Below, in pieces: positions 8,474-22,309 of a DNA stretch of 64,000 nt; position 1 is the stretch's first letter; each line of letters starts with the position of its first letter. The DNA is from Cellulomonas sp. JH27-2 (GTDB lineage: Bacteria; Actinomycetota; Actinomycetes; Actinomycetales; Cellulomonadaceae): NCBI RefSeq assembly GCF_014837175.1, contig NZ_JACYFR010000001.1, forward strand, positions 62,001 to 126,000, given 5' to 3'. A model generated the notes under the pieces. The model was given only the letters and a program-made list of their open reading frames with translations. It ran no database searches and was not told the DNA's origin. The position numbers and the translations under genes are program-made.

Positions 8474-10002
8474 GGGTTGCTCCCTTCAGCGGCGGCCGGT
8501 AGGTCGGTGACGCCCACCTGCTCCAGGGTGACCGAGGCCGGCGGGCGGACCAGGTCGAGGGCCGGACCGGGCACGAAGCCCAGCACGATCATGGCGGCGA
8601 GCAGGGGTGCGATCGCCCAGGTCTCGCGCGGACGCAGGTCGGGCATCGTCTCCAGACCGTCCTTGACCGGCCCGGTGAAGATGCGCTGGTAGGTCCACAA
8701 CACGTAGACGGCGGCGAGGACCACGCCCGTCGAGGCGACGATCGCCGCGGCAGGGTGCCGGGCGAACGAGCCGACGAGCACCAGGAACTCCGAGACGAAC
8801 GTCGACAGGCCGGGCAGCGACAGCGCGGACAGGCCGGCCACCAGGAACGTCCCGGCCATCACGGGCACCACGCGCTGCAGTCCGCCGAAGTCGGCGATGT
8901 CCTGCGACCCTCGTCGGGCCACCAGGTAGCCCGCGATGAGGAACAGGGCACCGGTCGAGAGCCCGTGGTTGACCATGTAGAACGACGAGCCGGCCACCGA
9001 CGTGGACGTGAACGCGAAGATGCCCAGCACGATGAACCCGAAGTGCGACACCGACGTGTAGGCGATGAGCCGCATGAGGTCCTTCTGCCCGATCGCCAGC
9101 AGCGCGCCGTAGATGATCGAGATCACCGCGAGCACGATGACGAACGGGGCCGCCCACCGCGAGGCCGCCGGGAACAGCGGCAGGCACAGTGTGAGCATGC
9201 CGAACGTGCCGACCTTGTCCAGCACGCCGACGAGCAGCGTGGACGTCCCGGGCGTCGCGTTCTGCGCTGCGTCGGGCAGCCAGGTGTGCACCGGGAACAT
9301 GGGCGCCTTGATCGCGAACGCCAGGAAGAAGCCGGCGAACAGCCACTTCTCCAGCGTCGGGTCCATGGTCAGGCCGGTGAGGTTGTCGGTCAGGAAGCCG
9401 TCCTTGCCTCCGGGACCCTGCAGGTACAGCCCGATGACGGCCACCAGCATGATGAGGCCGCCGGTGAGCGAGTAGATGAGGAACTTGATCGCCGCGTACC
9501 GCCGCTGGGCGCCGCCGAAGGCGCCGATGAGGAAGTAGACGGGGATCAGCATCGCCTCGAACAGGACGTAGAAGAAGAACACGTCCCGCGCGGCGAACAC
9601 CGCGACGATGAAGGCCTCGAGCACGAGCGTGAGCGCCAGGAAGTGCCGCAGGCGGTCGGTGGGCGCGTCGTCGGAACCCTGCTCGCGCCAGCCCGCCAGG
9701 ATCACGAGCGGCACCAGGGCGATCGACATGAGGATCAGCGCGATCCCGACGCCGTCGACGCCCACCGCGTAGGAGACCCCGAGCGACGGGATCCACTGGT
9801 GGGTCTCCTTGAGCTGGACGCCGGCGTCGCCGGTGTCGAACGCGGAGAGGGTGGCGACGCCGATCGCGACCTCGACGAGGGCGACGGTCAGCGCGACGGC
9901 ACGTGTGCGGCGGCGGGCTCCGGCGGGCATCAGCCACAGGACCGCGGCCCCCACCAGGGGGACGACGATCAGGGCAGTCAGCCAGGGGAAGTCGGAGGAC
10001 AT
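8470..10002 (-). CDS. nuoM: NADH-quinone oxidoreductase subunit M
   Basis: A 510-residue antiporter-like subunit of the complex I membrane arm, predicted 14 helices. It shows FFYVLFEAMLIPVYFLIG with the conserved channel Glu, the block APMFPVHTWLPDAAQNATP with a conserved Lys preceding it, and GQKDLMRLIAYTSVSHFGF. Together with nuoL and nuoN it forms the proton channels driven by quinone reduction. It follows nuoL after 15 bases and overlaps nuoN by four. Confidence 0.96.
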   Translation of the reverse strand: MSSDFPWLTALIVVPLVGAAVLWLMPAGARRRTRAVALTVALVEVAIGVATLSAFDTGDAGVQLKETHQWIPSLGVSYAVGVDGVGIALILMSIALVPLVILAGWREQGSDDAPTDRLRHFLALTLVLEAFIVAVFAARDVFFFYVLFEAMLIPVYFLIGAFGGAQRRYAAIKFLIYSLTGGLIMLVAVIGLYLQGPGGKDGFLTDNLTGLTMDPTLEKWLFAGFFLAFAIKAPMFPVHTWLPDAAQNATPGTSTLLVGVLDKVGTFGMLTLCLPLFPAASRWAAPFVIVLAVISIIYGALLAIGQKDLMRLIAYTSVSHFGFIVLGIFAFTSTSVAGSSFYMVNHGLSTGALFLIAGYLVARRGSQDIADFGGLQRVVPVMAGTFLVAGLSALSLPGLSTFVSEFLVLVGSFARHPAAAIVASTGVVLAAVYVLWTYQRIFTGPVKDGLETMPDLRPRETWAIAPLLAAMIVLGFVPGPALDLVRPPASVTLEQVGVTDLPAAAEGSNP

Positions 10003-10017
10003 CGTGTTGTGCGCTCC

Positions 10018-12006
10018 TCAGCTCTGGATGACCAGGACGACGACGACGAGGACGACCAGACTGACGAGCATGGTCGCGGCGTAGGAACGCACGTAACCGG
10101 TCTGGGTCTTGCGGAGCAGGCCGCCGAGTCCGACGGCCGTCTGGCCCACACCGACCGCGGCGCCGTCGACGACCGCCTTGTCGGTGTAGACCAGCGAACG
10201 GGTGAGGTGCTGCCCGGGCTCCACCAGCAGCGCGTCGTTGACGACGTCCTGGTAGAGGTCCACGCGGGCCGCGCGGGTCAGCGCGGTGCCGAGCGGCGGG
10301 ACGACGGGCACGGTCGAGATCGCGTACCGCCGCCAGGCCAGGACGGCGCCGGCGACGACGAGCACCAGGGTCAGGATCACCAGCACGACGGGCTGGATCA
10401 CGGGCTCGCCGTGCTCGGTGTGCCCGGTGACCGGGGCGAGCCAGTCGACGAACCGGTTGCCGATCCCCAGCACCATGCCGAGCCCGGCCGAGCCCACGGC
10501 CAGGATGATCATCGGCCACGTCATGAGCGCCGGGCTCTCGTGCGGGTGCTGCTCGCTGCCGTCGGCCTTCGTCGACCAGCGGCGCTCGCCCTCGAACGTC
10601 ATGAAGAACAGGCGCGACATGTAGAACGCGGTGATCCCGGCGCCGAGCAACGCCACCATGCCGAAGACCCAGGCGCGCCAGGTGTGCCCGTCCGTGGGGA
10701 TGAACGCGGCCTCGATGATCTTGTCCTTCGACCAGTAGCCGGAGAACGGCGGGATGCCCAGGATCGCGAGCCAGCCGAGCCCGAAGGTCACGTAGGTGAT
10801 CTTCATGTAGCGAGCCAGGCCGCCGAACCGGCGCATGTCCACCTGGTCGTCCATGCCGTGCATCACGGATCCGGCGCCCAGGAACATGCCGGCCTTGAAG
10901 AAGCCGTGCGTCACCAGGTGGAAGATCGCGAACGCGTACCCCACCGGGCCCAGGCCCGCGGCCAGGATCATGTAGCCGATCTGCGACATCGTCGAGGCGG
11001 CGAGCGCCTTCTTCAGGTCGTCCTTGGCGCAGCCGACGATCGCCCCGAACAGCAGCGTGATGGCGCCGACGATCACGACGACGAGCTGTGCCGTGGGTGC
11101 CGCGTCGAACAGCGTCGACGAGCGCACGATCAGGTAGACGCCGGCGGTGACCATGGTCGCGGCGTGGATGAGCGCCGAGACGGGCGTCGGGCCGGCCATC
11201 GCGTCACCGAGCCAGGACTGCAGCGGGAACTGCGCCGACTTGCCGCAGGCAGCCAGCAGCAGCATGAGCCCGATGCCGGTGAGCGTGGCCTGTGACACGC
11301 CGCTCATGTCGTGGTTCAGGACGGTGTCGAAGTCGACCCCGCCGAACGTCGAGAACATGAGCCCGAGGGCCACGATGAGCCCGATGTCGCCGACGCGGTT
11401 GGCGACGAACGCCTTCTTGGCCGCCACCGCGTACGGCGTGCGCTGGTTCCAGAAGCCGATGAGCAGGTAGGACGCCAGACCGACACCCTCCCAGCCGACG
11501 AACAGCAGCAGGTAGCTGTCCGCGAGCACCAAGATGAGCATCGCGGCGACGAACAGGTTGAGGTACGCGAAGAACCGGCGCCGGTCGCGGTCGTGCTCCA
11601 TGTACGCCACGGAGTAGACGTGGATCAACGTGCCGACGAACGTCACCAGCAGCACGAACGTCATCGACAGCGGGTCCAGCCGCATGCCGGCGTCCACGTG
11701 GAACGCGCCCGCGTCGATCCACGTACCCAGGTGAACGTCGAGGATGCGGCTGCTCGCGTCGCGGCCCAGCAGGTGCAGGAACGTGATGAGGCCGATGACG
11801 AAGGCACCGGCCGAGGCGAGCACGCCCAGCCAGTGTCCCCACTTGTCCGACCGCCGCCCGGCCAGCAGCAGGACCGCCGCGGACGCCAGCGGCAGGCCCA
11901 CGAGCAGGGGCGCCACGGCGTAGATGCCGTGCTTGACGGGTTCGGCCGCGACGGGCGCGATGTCGGTGAAGGGCACGCTCGTCGCCCAGGACGTCAGGGT
12001 GTGCAC
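10018..12006 (-). CDS. nuoL: NADH-quinone oxidoreductase subunit L
   Basis: A 662-residue distal antiporter-like subunit of complex I. Characteristic sequences are [21 protein letters not shown], the channel region [20 protein letters not shown], and [16 protein letters not shown]. The C-terminus contains the expected long lateral-helix region and a final hydrophobic segment. The start is an ATG 10 bases after nuoK stops. Length is in the usual range. Confidence 0.96.
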   Translation of the reverse strand: MHTLTSWATSVPFTDIAPVAAEPVKHGIYAVAPLLVGLPLASAAVLLLAGRRSDKWGHWLGVLASAGAFVIGLITFLHLLGRDASSRILDVHLGTWIDAGAFHVDAGMRLDPLSMTFVLLVTFVGTLIHVYSVAYMEHDRDRRRFFAYLNLFVAAMLILVLADSYLLLFVGWEGVGLASYLLIGFWNQRTPYAVAAKKAFVANRVGDIGLIVALGLMFSTFGGVDFDTVLNHDMSGVSQATLTGIGLMLLLAACGKSAQFPLQSWLGDAMAGPTPVSALIHAATMVTAGVYLIVRSSTLFDAAPTAQLVVVIVGAITLLFGAIVGCAKDDLKKALAASTMSQIGYMILAAGLGPVGYAFAIFHLVTHGFFKAGMFLGAGSVMHGMDDQVDMRRFGGLARYMKITYVTFGLGWLAILGIPPFSGYWSKDKIIEAAFIPTDGHTWRAWVFGMVALLGAGITAFYMSRLFFMTFEGERRWSTKADGSEQHPHESPALMTWPMIILAVGSAGLGMVLGIGNRFVDWLAPVTGHTEHGEPVIQPVVLVILTLVLVVAGAVLAWRRYAISTVPVVPPLGTALTRAARVDLYQDVVNDALLVEPGQHLTRSLVYTDKAVVDGAAVGVGQTAVGLGGLLRKTQTGYVRSYAATMLVSLVVLVVVVLVIQS

Positions 12007-12016
12007 GATCCGCCCC

Positions 12017-12316
12017 TCAGCTCTTCAGCAGGTTGATGTCGTCGACCGAGGCCGAGCGTCGGGTCCGGAAGATGGCCACGATGATCGCCAGCCCGACGAC
12101 CACCTCCGCCGCCGCGACGACCATGACGAAGAACGCCATGACCTGTCCGTCCAGCGTCCCGTGCAGCCGGGAGAACGTCACCAGCAGCAGGTTGGACGCG
12201 TTGAGCATGAGCTCGACGCCCATGAAGACGATGATGGCGTTGCGCCGCAGCAGCACCGTGGCCGCGCCGATCGAGAACAGGATCCCCGACAGCACCAGGT
12301 AGTGGGTCAGGCTCAC
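12017..12316 (-). CDS. nuoK: NADH-quinone oxidoreductase subunit K
   Basis: A 99-residue membrane subunit with three helices. It contains the family hallmark [14 protein letters not shown], whose buried Glu is part of the proton path, and the second conserved Glu in [11 protein letters not shown]. The GTG start ([11 protein letters not shown]) overlaps the nuoJ stop by four bases (GTGA), which decides the start. Length matches the family exactly. Confidence 0.95.
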   Translation of the reverse strand: MSLTHYLVLSGILFSIGAATVLLRRNAIIVFMGVELMLNASNLLLVTFSRLHGTLDGQVMAFFVMVVAAAEVVVGLAIIVAIFRTRRSASVDDINLLKS

Positions 12317-13170
12317 TTGTCGTCCTCCCCTTCCACGTCCGGCCCGGCCGGCGGTTCGGTCGCCGACCTCCCGGCCAGGACGCGGTCGATGCGCGCCGCG
12401 TACTCGGAGGCGTCGGCCTCCTGGCCGCGCACGCGCAGCACGCGGGGCACGGACGACTCGATCGGGTTGCCGAACGGGTCGAGCGCCGGGACGTCCATCG
12501 CGTTGTGCCGCGCGTAGACACCGGGCGCCGGCAGCGGCGCCAGGTGGTGACCACCCGCGACGCGCAGGTCGGCGAGCTGCTTCTGGTCCCGCTTGGTGGT
12601 CAGGCGACGACGGTGCGTCAGGACGAGCGCGCCGAGCGCGGCAGTCACGAGCAGCGAGCCGACGACCTCCATCGCGAACACGTGGTCGGCGAAGATCGCG
12701 TGGGCGATGCCGACGGGGTTGGACGCCTCGTTGGCCTCCTCGACACCCACCGGGTTCGGGTAGACCGCGGTCCCGATCACGCCGACGACGACGGCGACGA
12801 GCCCGAGCCCCGCGAGCCAGCCGATCCAGCGCTGGCCGCGGATCGTCTCGACGAGCGAGTCGGCCGAGTCGACGCCCACCAGCATGAGGACGAACAGGAA
12901 CAGCATCATGATCGCGCCGGTGTAGACGACCACCTGGACGACGCCCAGGAACACCGCCCCCTGCGCGACGTAGATGAACGCGAGCGAGATCATCACCACG
13001 ACCAGGCAGAGCGCCGCGTGCACCGACTTGCGGGCGAACAGCAGGCCGAGCGCCGCGATCACCATGATCGGCGCCAGGATCCAGAACAGGGCCTCCTCGC
13101 CGCCGGACGTCTGTCCGGTGGACGCGAGCGTCGCGGGAAGCGCAGCAGGAACTGCCGCCAGCGCGCTCAT
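12313..13170 (-). CDS. nuoJ: NADH-quinone oxidoreductase subunit J
   Basis: A 285-residue membrane subunit with five helices in its first ~175 residues, including [20 protein letters not shown], the pi-bulge helix region of NuoJ. The C-terminal ~110 residues are a hydrophilic tail (with [11 protein letters not shown] and [13 protein letters not shown]) not found in E. coli NuoJ; actinobacterial homologues are often extended here. ATG overlaps the nuoI stop as ATGA. Confidence 0.95.
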   Translation of the reverse strand: MSALAAVPAALPATLASTGQTSGGEEALFWILAPIMVIAALGLLFARKSVHAALCLVVVMISLAFIYVAQGAVFLGVVQVVVYTGAIMMLFLFVLMLVGVDSADSLVETIRGQRWIGWLAGLGLVAVVVGVIGTAVYPNPVGVEEANEASNPVGIAHAIFADHVFAMEVVGSLLVTAALGALVLTHRRRLTTKRDQKQLADLRVAGGHHLAPLPAPGVYARHNAMDVPALDPFGNPIESSVPRVLRVRGQEADASEYAARIDRVLAGRSATEPPAGPDVEGEDDK

Positions 13171-14060
13171 CGGCTGCCCTGCTTGTTCGCGCCGGCCACC
13201 AGGCGGGCCATCTCGGCCGCTGTCTCGCCCTGCGCCGCCTCGTTGGCGGCGGCGATGCCGTCGCCCTCCGGCAGCGTCGGGTCGTCGGGCCGGTGCTCGC
13301 GCACCCACGCCCGCTGGGCGTCCGTCGCGTGCGTGACCTCGCCGCGGTAGTACTCGGTGTCCGTGGTGCCCTCGACCATCGGGTGCGGCGCGGCCAGCAT
13401 CCCCTCGCGCAGGGGGGCAAGCAGGTCCTGCTTCTCCCAGATCATGCCCGCGCGGGTCGGCCCGGCCAGCTCGTACTCGTTGGTCATCGTCAGGGCCCGC
13501 GTCGGGCAGGCCTCGATGCACAGGCCGCAGAAGATGCAGCGCAGGTAGTTGATCTGGTAGACCGCGCCGAACCGCTCGCCGGGCGAGCGCTGGTTGTCGG
13601 GTGTGTTGTCGGCACCCTCGACGTAGATGGCGTCGGCCGGGCACGCCCACGCGCACAGCTCGCAGCCGATGCACTTCTCCAGGCCGTCCGCGTACCGGTT
13701 GAGCTGGTGGCGGCCGTGGTAGCGCGGCTTGGCCGGCACCTTCTCCGACGGGTACTCCTCGGTGACCGTCTTGCGGAACATGTTGGACAGCGTCACGCCG
13801 AACCCGCCCACCGGGGCGAGCAGACCCTTGATGCCCGAGCCGGGCTGCATGAGCGGCGTGTAGCTGTCGGGCGCGCCGACGTCACCGACGGGCGAGCGAC
13901 GCTCGACCTCGGTCTTCGGCTTCGGTGCCGGCTTGGCGGCGGGGCGCGCCACGGCCTTCGTCTGCGGCCGGGCGCCCGACGAGGCCGCCGGGCGGGCAGG
14001 CTTCGCCGGCGGCTTGCCGGAGCCGCCGGACGCAGGGGGGTTCTTGCGCGGCTCAGCCAC
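13167..14060 (-). CDS. nuoI: NADH-quinone oxidoreductase subunit I with basic N-terminal extension
   Basis: A 297-residue subunit holding two [4Fe-4S] clusters (N6a/N6b) that relay electrons to the N2 cluster. The ferredoxin motifs are [12 protein letters not shown] and [12 protein letters not shown]. Unusually, the first ~75 residues are a Pro/Ala/Lys/Arg-rich, probably disordered extension, and ~70 extra residues follow the ferredoxin fold. I chose the GTG that gives [11 protein letters not shown]; it overlaps the nuoH stop by eight bases. Starting later would remove the extension but no good ribosome site was seen there. Confidence 0.93.
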   Translation of the reverse strand: MAEPRKNPPASGGSGKPPAKPARPAASSGARPQTKAVARPAAKPAPKPKTEVERRSPVGDVGAPDSYTPLMQPGSGIKGLLAPVGGFGVTLSNMFRKTVTEEYPSEKVPAKPRYHGRHQLNRYADGLEKCIGCELCAWACPADAIYVEGADNTPDNQRSPGERFGAVYQINYLRCIFCGLCIEACPTRALTMTNEYELAGPTRAGMIWEKQDLLAPLREGMLAAPHPMVEGTTDTEYYRGEVTHATDAQRAWVREHRPDDPTLPEGDGIAAANEAAQGETAAEMARLVAGANKQGSR

Positions 14061-15411
14061 CGTGCACCTCCGGGGTGGTGGGGTCGGTCTCGCTGGGGGC
14101 GTCCGGGCTGGAGGCGACCTGCGCCTGCGCGCCGACGGAGGCCCGCTGACGGTCGCGGCGCGGCGACGGGGGCAGCACCTGGCCGGGCAGCGGCGGCACG
14201 GGGTAGCCACCGGCGAACGCGTCGAACGGCTCGGGCTTCGCCGGGGGTGGGGGTTCGGGCTTCTTGCGCTCGGGCAGGAACGCCGTGATGACGATGAACA
14301 CCACCAGCACGCCGGCGGCGCCGAACAGCACGCTGCGGTCGATCTCCCAGAACTTGCGCATGCCCTGCACCAGCGCGACGAGCACGAGCCAACCGAGCGC
14401 CGCGGGGATGAGCACTTTCCAGCCCAGCTTCATGAACTGGTCGTACCGGAACCGCAGCACCGAGCCGCGGACCCAGACGAAGAAGAACATGACGGCCCAG
14501 AGCTTGACCAGGAACCACAGCACGGGCCACCAGCCGTGGTTGAACATCCCGTCGTTGATCGCGGAGATCGGCCACGGCGCACGCCAACCGCCCAGGAACA
14601 GCGTGGTCGCGACGGCCGAGACGTTGAGCATGTTGATGTACTCGGCCAGGAAGAACCAGGCGAACTTCATCGACGAGTACTCGGTCATGTAGCCGGAGAC
14701 CAGCTCGCCCTCCGCCTCGGGGAGGTCGAAGGGCAGGCGGTTGGTCTCCCCCACCATCGAGAAGACGTAGATGACGAACGCCGGGATCAGCGGGATGAAC
14801 CACCAGATCTGCGTCTGCGAGCTGACGATCTGCGAGGTCGACATCGAGCCCGCCACAAGGAACACCGAGACCAGCGACAGGCCCATGGCCAGCTCGTAGC
14901 TGATGACCTGGGCCGTGGAGCGGACCGAGCCCAGCAGCGGGTAGGTGGAGTTGGACGCCCAGCCGCCGAGCACGATGCCGTACACGCCCACGGACGCGCA
15001 GGCCAGGATGTAGAGCACGGCCACGGGGAAGTCGGTGAGCTGCAGCGGGGTCTGGTGGCCGAACAGGTTCACCACCGGGCCCAGGGGGATGACGGCGAAC
15101 GTCAGCAGCGAGCAGAACACCGCGATCATGGGCGCGACGAAGTAGACGATCTTGTCCGCCGCCGTGACGGTCATGTCCTCCTTGAACAGGAGCTTCATGG
15201 CGTCGGCGAGCGACTGCAGCAGACCGAACGGGCCGTGCACGTTGGGGCCGGGACGCACCTGCATGCGTGCGACGACCTTGCGCTCGAACCAGATCGCGAA
15301 CAGCACGCTGGTCAGCAGGAAGACCACCAGGACGACGGCCTTGATGACCGAGATCCACCAGGTCTCCTGGCTGAAGTCGGCCGTGACGGGCGCGACGGCT
15401 GCGGTGAGCAT
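14053..15411 (-). CDS. nuoH: NADH-quinone oxidoreductase subunit H
   Basis: A 452-residue membrane subunit forming the quinone entry chamber with NuoB and NuoD. It carries [37 protein letters not shown], the loop [20 protein letters not shown] rich in functional acidic residues, and [20 protein letters not shown]. About eight helices precede a Pro-rich cytoplasmic tail of ~75 residues after FLPERKK. ATG overlaps the nuoG stop by one base (TGATG). Confidence 0.95.
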   Translation of the reverse strand: MLTAAVAPVTADFSQETWWISVIKAVVLVVFLLTSVLFAIWFERKVVARMQVRPGPNVHGPFGLLQSLADAMKLLFKEDMTVTAADKIVYFVAPMIAVFCSLLTFAVIPLGPVVNLFGHQTPLQLTDFPVAVLYILACASVGVYGIVLGGWASNSTYPLLGSVRSTAQVISYELAMGLSLVSVFLVAGSMSTSQIVSSQTQIWWFIPLIPAFVIYVFSMVGETNRLPFDLPEAEGELVSGYMTEYSSMKFAWFFLAEYINMLNVSAVATTLFLGGWRAPWPISAINDGMFNHGWWPVLWFLVKLWAVMFFFVWVRGSVLRFRYDQFMKLGWKVLIPAALGWLVLVALVQGMRKFWEIDRSVLFGAAGVLVVFIVITAFLPERKKPEPPPPAKPEPFDAFAGGYPVPPLPGQVLPPSPRRDRQRASVGAQAQVASSPDAPSETDPTTPEVHGG

Positions 15412-17971
15412 CAGACCACCTCCGAGGATCCTGCGGCGATCCGGACGACGTCGCCGGCGTCCGCGTGCAGGGTGTCGCGCACGGCGCTGCCGGGCGCGTT
15501 GGTGGGCAGCCAGACCACGTGGTCCGGCATGTCCGTGACCGCCGCGGGCAGCGTGATCGTGCCCGCGTCCGTGCTGACCGCGAGCGCGCCGCCGTCGGCG
15601 ACACCGGCCGCGGCCGCGGTGGCGGCGGAGACCCGGGCGACGGCCCGCTTGGCCGTGCCGGCCAGGTGGGGCTCGCCCGTCTGCAGGCGGCCGGCGTCCA
15701 GGAGCTGGTGCCAGGTGGCCAGGACCGCGGTGCCCGGCGCGACCGCGGGCGGCTCGTCGGCCGTGACCGCGGGGGCGGCCACCCGTGCACCGTCCCAGCC
15801 GCCGAGCTGGTCGAGCTCGGCGTGCACGTCGGCCAGCGTCGCGAGGCCGAGCACCACGCCCAGCTCGTCGGCAAGCTTGTCCAGCACCCGGTGGTCCGGC
15901 ATCGCGTGCGAGGCGAGGGCCTGCGGGAACGGGCGCGGACGCCCCTCCCACGTGACGAACGTGCCGGAGCGCTCGACCGGCGGGGCGACCGGCAGCACCA
16001 CGTCGGCGCGGTCGGTCACCTCGGAGGCACGCACCTCGAGCGAGACCAGGAAGCCCACGCGATCGAGCGCGTCGCGCACCAGCGTCGGGTCCGGCAGGTC
16101 CGAAGGCTCCAGTCCGCCGACGACGAGGGCGCCGAGGCTGCCGTCGCGCGCCCCCGCGATGATCTGCGTGGTGCTACGACCCGGCGCCGCCGGGAGGCTG
16201 TCGACGTCCCACACCGCAGCGAGGTCCACGCGGGCCTCACCGTCGGCGACCTGGCGACCGCCCGGCAGCAGCGACGGCAGCAGGCCGGCCTCGACCGCGC
16301 CACGCTCCCCCGCCCGGCGCGGGACCCAGGCCAGCCGCGCACCGGTGCGCTCGGCCAGCGCGAGCACGGCGGTGAACCCGCCGGCCACGCCGGCCAGCCG
16401 CTCGCCGACCAGGATCACGGCGCCGTCGGCGGCCAGCGCCTCCGCGGTCGTGCCCAGCTCGTCGGCGGCGCCGTCGACGATGCCGTCGAGGACCTCCGCC
16501 TCGGTGCCGGGCGCCGCAGCGAGCAACGTGCCCGACAGACGCTCGACGCCCCGGCTGGCCAGCGCCGCGACGGAGACGACGCGCGTCTTGTGCCGCACGA
16601 CGGCCTGCCGCAGCCGCAGGAAGAGGACTCCCGCCTCCTCCTCGGGCTCGAGCCCCACGAGCAGCACGGCGGGTGCCCGGTCCAGGTCACCGAACGTGAC
16701 CTCGAGCGTGCGACCCGCGACGCGGTGGGCGAGGAACGCCTCCTCCTCGTCGGAGTGCGGGCGCGCCCTGCCGTCGACGTCGTTGGTGCCCAGTGCGACG
16801 CGCGCGAACTTGCCGTACGCGTAGGCGTCCTCGAGCGTGAGGCGCCCACCGGGCAGGACCCCGACGGCGCCGGCCGCGCGCAGACCCGCCGCCGCGGCGC
16901 CCAGCGCCTCGACCCAGCTCGTGGGCTCGAGCGGGCCGCGCGTGCCGTCAGCGTTGCGCGTGCGGACCAACGGCGTCGTCAGACGGTCGGGGGCCGACTG
17001 CCACGTGAACGCGAAGCGGTCCTTGTCGCTGATCCACTCCTGGTTGACCGCGGGGTCCTCGCCGGACAGCCGGCGCAGCACCACACCGCGGCGGTGGTCG
17101 ATGCGCAGCGCGGAGCCGTTGGAGTCGTGCTCGGAGACGCCGGGCGTCGAGACCAGGTCGAACGGTCGCGAGCGGAACCGGTATGCCGCCGACGTCAGCG
17201 CGCCCACCGGGCAGATCTGCACCGTGTTGCCGGAGAAGTACGACGCGAACGGCTTGCCGGTCGTGTCCGTCGTCGCCGCACCGACCGGCACATCGCCCTC
17301 GATGCCCAGCACCGCGGGGTCGAAGGTGCCGATCTGCTGGTTGGCGCCGCGCTTCTGCAGGTCGATGAACGTGTCGCCCGCGATCTCCTCGGAGAACCGG
17401 GTGCAGCGCTGGCACAGCACGCACCGCTCACGGTCGAGCAGGATCTGCGTGGAGACCGCGATGGGCTTGGGGAACGTGCGCTTGACGTCGACGAACCGGG
17501 TGGACGCCCGGCCGTTGCTCATGGCCTGGTTCTGCAGCGGGCACTCGCCGCCCTTGTCGCAGACCGGGCAGTCGAGCGGATGGTTGATGAGCAGCAGCTC
17601 CATCACGCCGTGCTGCGCCTTGTCGGCCTCGGGCGACGTGTGCTGGGTCTTGACCTCCATGCCCGGCATCACCTCGAGCGTGCAGGACGCCTGCGGCTTG
17701 GGCATCTTCGCGAGCTTGCCGTCGCGGCCCGGGGCCCAGACCTCCACCAAGCACTGGCGGCACGCGCCGGCCGGGGCCAGCAGCGGGTGGTCGCAGAAGC
17801 GCGGGATCTGGATGCCGAGCTGCTCAGCGGCGCGGATGACGAGCGTGCCCTTGGGGGCAGAGGTCTCGATGCCGTCGATGCTGAACGTGACCTCGTCGGC
17901 CGGTGCCTCCGGGACGGCCGGCGGAGCAGCCGGGACCAGCGGCGTCGTCGGCGCTGCGGACGTGATCGTCA

Positions 17972-17972
<1 letters not shown>
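15411..17972 (-). CDS. nuoG: NADH-quinone oxidoreductase subunit G
   Basis: An 853-residue peripheral-arm subunit. Its N-terminal third binds iron-sulfur clusters: a [2Fe-2S] ferredoxin motif with [15 protein letters not shown], a His-Cys motif [17 protein letters not shown], and [10 protein letters not shown] with a later ICPVGALTS cysteine. The remaining two thirds are a molybdopterin-oxidoreductase-like fold that has lost the cofactor role in complex I. The start is an ATG overlapping the nuoF stop as TGATG; the open frame upstream is antisense to or within nuoF and was rejected. Confidence 0.95.
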
Positions 17973-19305
<1,333 letters not shown>

Positions 19306-19306
<1 letters not shown>

Positions 19307-20196
19307 CAGGACTCCTTCGCCTCGTCGGACGCCTGCTTGTTCTCCTGCTGCGCGGCCGACGAGTCCGCGGCGGTGGCCGCCGGGCGCTCCGCGCTGGACT
19401 GCTCGTCCCCGGCCTTCGGCGTCGCGGTCGCGCCGGACGCCGCGGCGGACGACGACGCCGTCTTCGTCTCGACGGGCTCCTCGGCCGGCTCGTCGCCCGG
19501 GAACGCGGGCGCCTCCCAGCCGTTCTCGCGCGCCAGCACGGTGCCGCGCACGGTCGGACCGCCGGCGCCGACGCCCTCGTCGGCCCGCCCGTCCGGGAAC
19601 CCGGCGAGCACGCGGGACATCTGCTTGAACGAGCACACGCTGTCCGCCCCGCGCGTCGGAGCCACGGGCTCGCCGGCCCGCAGCTTCCCGACGAGCTCGT
19701 CCGCCGACTCCGGCGTCTGGTTGTCGAAGAACTCCCAGTTGACCATCACGACGGGCGCGTAGTCGCAGGCAGCGTTGCACTCGATGCGCTCGAGCGTGAT
19801 GGCGCCGTCGTCCGTCGTCTCGTCGTGCCCGATGCCGAGCTCGTCGGACAGGTGCTCCCAGATCGCGTCGCCGCCCATGATCGCGCACAGCGTGTTGGTG
19901 CAGACGCCCACCGTGTACTCGCCGTTGGGGTGGCGCTTGTACTGCGTGTAGAACGTGGCGACTGCCGACACCTCGGCGGTGCTGATCCCGAGCGTCGCGG
20001 CGCAGAACGCGATGCCGCGCGGGCTCACGTAGCCGTCCTCGGACTGGACCAGGTGCAGCATCGGCAGCAGCGCCGAGCGCTCCTGGGGGTAGCGCGCGAT
20101 GATCTGCGCGGCGTCCGCGGCCAGGCGCGCGTGCGTCTGCTCGTCGTACGCGGTGCGGTGGGTCTGGCCGGGTGTCCGGCCCGCCTCGACGGACAT
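19306..20196 (-). CDS. nuoE: NADH-quinone oxidoreductase subunit E with acidic C-terminal tail
   Basis: A 296-residue thioredoxin-fold subunit carrying the N1a [2Fe-2S] cluster through cysteines in VGVCTNTLC and [12 protein letters not shown]. The catalytic fold occupies roughly residues 20-190. It is followed by ~105 extra residues, the last ~60 of which are low-complexity Ala/Ser/Glu and net acidic. E. coli NuoE is 166 residues, so the tail is a marked extension. ATG overlaps the nuoD stop as TGATG. Confidence 0.95.
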
Positions 20197-21530
20197 CAGC
20201 GGTCCACCCCTCCCAGCACCGGGTCGAGGGACGCGACGGCGACGACGACGTCGGCCACCTGCCCGCCCTCGCACATGATCGACGTTGCCTGCAGGTTGTT
20301 GAAGCTCGGGTCGCGGAAGTGCGCCCGGTAGGGCTTGGTGCCGCCGTCGGAGACCAGGTGGACGCCCAGCTCGCCGCGCGGGTGCTCGACCGTCTGGAAC
20401 ACCTGGCCGGCCGGGACCCGGAAGCCCTCCGTGACCAGCTTGAAGTGGTGGATCAGGGCCTCCATCGAGGTGCCCATGATCTCGCGGATGTGGTCCAGGG
20501 AGTTGCCCATGCCGTCGGCGCCGATCGCGAGCTGTGCGGGCCAGGCGATCTTCTTGTCCTCGACCATGACCGGTCCGGCGTTCTTCTCCAGCCGCTCCAG
20601 GGCCTGCTCGACGATGCGGATGGACTGGTGGATCTCCTCCATCCGCAGCACCACGCGCGACCACGAGTCCGCGTCGGTGGCCGTCGGGACCTCGAAGTCG
20701 TACGTCTCGTAGCCGCAGTACGGCGTCGCCTTGCGCACGTCGTACGGGAGCCCGGCGCTGCGCAGGACCGGCCCGGTGATGCCCAGGCCCATGCAGCCGG
20801 CCAGGCCGAGGTAGCCCACGTCCTTGAGGCGCAGGTGCAGGATCGGGTTGGCCAGCATCAGCTCCTCGAGCTGGGCCAGGTAGTGCTTGACCTCGACGAG
20901 CGCGTCGCGCGTGGCGCGGACCGCCCCCGGGGGCAGGTCCTGTGCGACACCGCCGGGGCGGATGTACGCGTTGTTCATGCGCAGGCCCGTGACCATCTCG
21001 AAGATCCGCAGGATCTCCTCGCGGGCCGTGAAGCCCACCGTCATGATCGTCGTGGCGCCCAGCTCGTTGCCGCCCGTCGCCAGGCACACCAGGTGCGACG
21101 TGATGCGGTTCAGCTCCATCATCAGCACGCGGATCACCGACGCGCGCTCGGGGACGTCGTCGGTGATGCCCAGCAGCTTCTCCACGGCCAGGCAGTACGC
21201 GGCCTCCTGGAACAGCGGAGCCACGTAGTCCATGCGCGTGCAGAACGTCACGCCCTGGGTCCAGGTGCGGAACTCCATGTTCTTCTCGATGCCGGTGTGC
21301 AGGTAGCCGATGCCCGCCCGGGCCTCGGTCACCGTCTCGCCGTCGATCTCCAGCATCAGGCGCAGCACACCGTGGGTGGACGGGTGCTGCGGTCCCATGT
21401 TGACGACGATGCGCTCCTCGCCCAGGCGCGCAGCCTCCTCGGCGATCTGCGACCAGTCGCCGCCCGAGGCCTCGAACATCGGCAGATCGGCGTCGTCGAC
21501 GATCCGAGCCGTCGAGTGGGTGGTGCTCAT
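20196..21530 (-). CDS. nuoD: NADH-quinone oxidoreductase subunit D
   Basis: A 444-residue 49-kDa-type subunit lining the quinone pocket. It contains [15 protein letters not shown] with the conserved quinone-site His, [24 protein letters not shown], and [17 protein letters not shown] near the C-terminus. NuoC and NuoD are separate genes, as in most actinobacteria. The stop of nuoC overlaps its ATG by four bases. Confidence 0.97.
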   Translation of the reverse strand: MSTTHSTARIVDDADLPMFEASGGDWSQIAEEAARLGEERIVVNMGPQHPSTHGVLRLMLEIDGETVTEARAGIGYLHTGIEKNMEFRTWTQGVTFCTRMDYVAPLFQEAAYCLAVEKLLGITDDVPERASVIRVLMMELNRITSHLVCLATGGNELGATTIMTVGFTAREEILRIFEMVTGLRMNNAYIRPGGVAQDLPPGAVRATRDALVEVKHYLAQLEELMLANPILHLRLKDVGYLGLAGCMGLGITGPVLRSAGLPYDVRKATPYCGYETYDFEVPTATDADSWSRVVLRMEEIHQSIRIVEQALERLEKNAGPVMVEDKKIAWPAQLAIGADGMGNSLDHIREIMGTSMEALIHHFKLVTEGFRVPAGQVFQTVEHPRGELGVHLVSDGGTKPYRAHFRDPSFNNLQATSIMCEGGQVADVVVAVASLDPVLGGVDR

Positions 21531-22309
21531 GAGTAGGACCTCCGCTGGTCAGCGGGTGGGATGGTGGCGCCCTTGTACTCCACGGGGATGCCACCCAGGG
21601 GGTAGTCCTTGCGCTGCGGGTGCCCGGGCCAGTCGTCGGGCATCTCGATGCGGGCCAGGCCGGGGTGGCCGTCGAAGATCAGCCCGAAGAAGTCGAACGT
21701 CTCGCGCTCGTGCCAGTCGTTGGCCGGGTACACGCCGACGGACGACGGGAGGTGCGGGTCCTCGTCGGGCACCGACACCTCGAGCCGCAGCGCGCGGCTG
21801 TGCGTCACCGAGAACAGGTGGTAGACCGCGTGCAGCTCGCGGCCCGTCTCGTGCGGGTAGTGCACGCCGCTGACGCCCAGGCTGAGCTCGAAGCGCAGGT
21901 CCTGGTCGTCGCGCAGCGCCTGGACCACCTCGACCAGGTGCTCGCGCGCCACGTTCAGGGTCAGCTCGCCGCGGTCGACGACGACGGACTCGACCGCCGC
22001 GTCGAACCCGGTGCCCGACTCCCCCAGGATCTCGGCCAGCACGTCGACGGCCTCGTCGAACCAGCCGCCGTACGGACGCTGCGACGGGCCGGGCATCGCG
22101 ATGGTCGTGACGAGCCCGCCGTAGCCGGAGGTGTCCCCGCTGCCGTGCACCCCGAACAGGCCGCGGCGGACGTCGACGACCTCGAACGCGGTGCGGTCGC
22201 CGGGCGTCTGCGAGCCGGCCTCGAGCGCGGCCTTGCTCGTGCTCTGCGCGTCGGTGGTCGCGTCGCCGGGCTTCACGGCCGCGGCAGCATCCTGCTTCTC
22301 GTCCGTCAT
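21527..22309 (-). CDS. nuoC: NADH-quinone oxidoreductase subunit C
   Basis: A 260-residue 30-kDa-type subunit of the peripheral arm. The core includes [17 protein letters not shown], then [20 protein letters not shown], the strongest NuoC signature, and [11 protein letters not shown]. The first ~45 residues (with [19 protein letters not shown]) are a low-complexity extension. ATG overlaps the nuoB stop as ATGA. Confidence 0.95.
   Translation of the reverse strand: MTDEKQDAAAAVKPGDATTDAQSTSKAALEAGSQTPGDRTAFEVVDVRRGLFGVHGSGDTSGYGGLVTTIAMPGPSQRPYGGWFDEAVDVLAEILGESGTGFDAAVESVVVDRGELTLNVAREHLVEVVQALRDDQDLRFELSLGVSGVHYPHETGRELHAVYHLFSVTHSRALRLEVSVPDEDPHLPSSVGVYPANDWHERETFDFFGLIFDGHPGLARIEMPDDWPGHPQRKDYPLGGIPVEYKGATIPPADQRRSYS

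Noticed and set aside
5870..8692. A 940-codon plus-strand open frame opposite the polyprenyl synthase and nuoN
   Set aside because: Composition is typical of an antisense shadow and it spans the boundary between two real genes.
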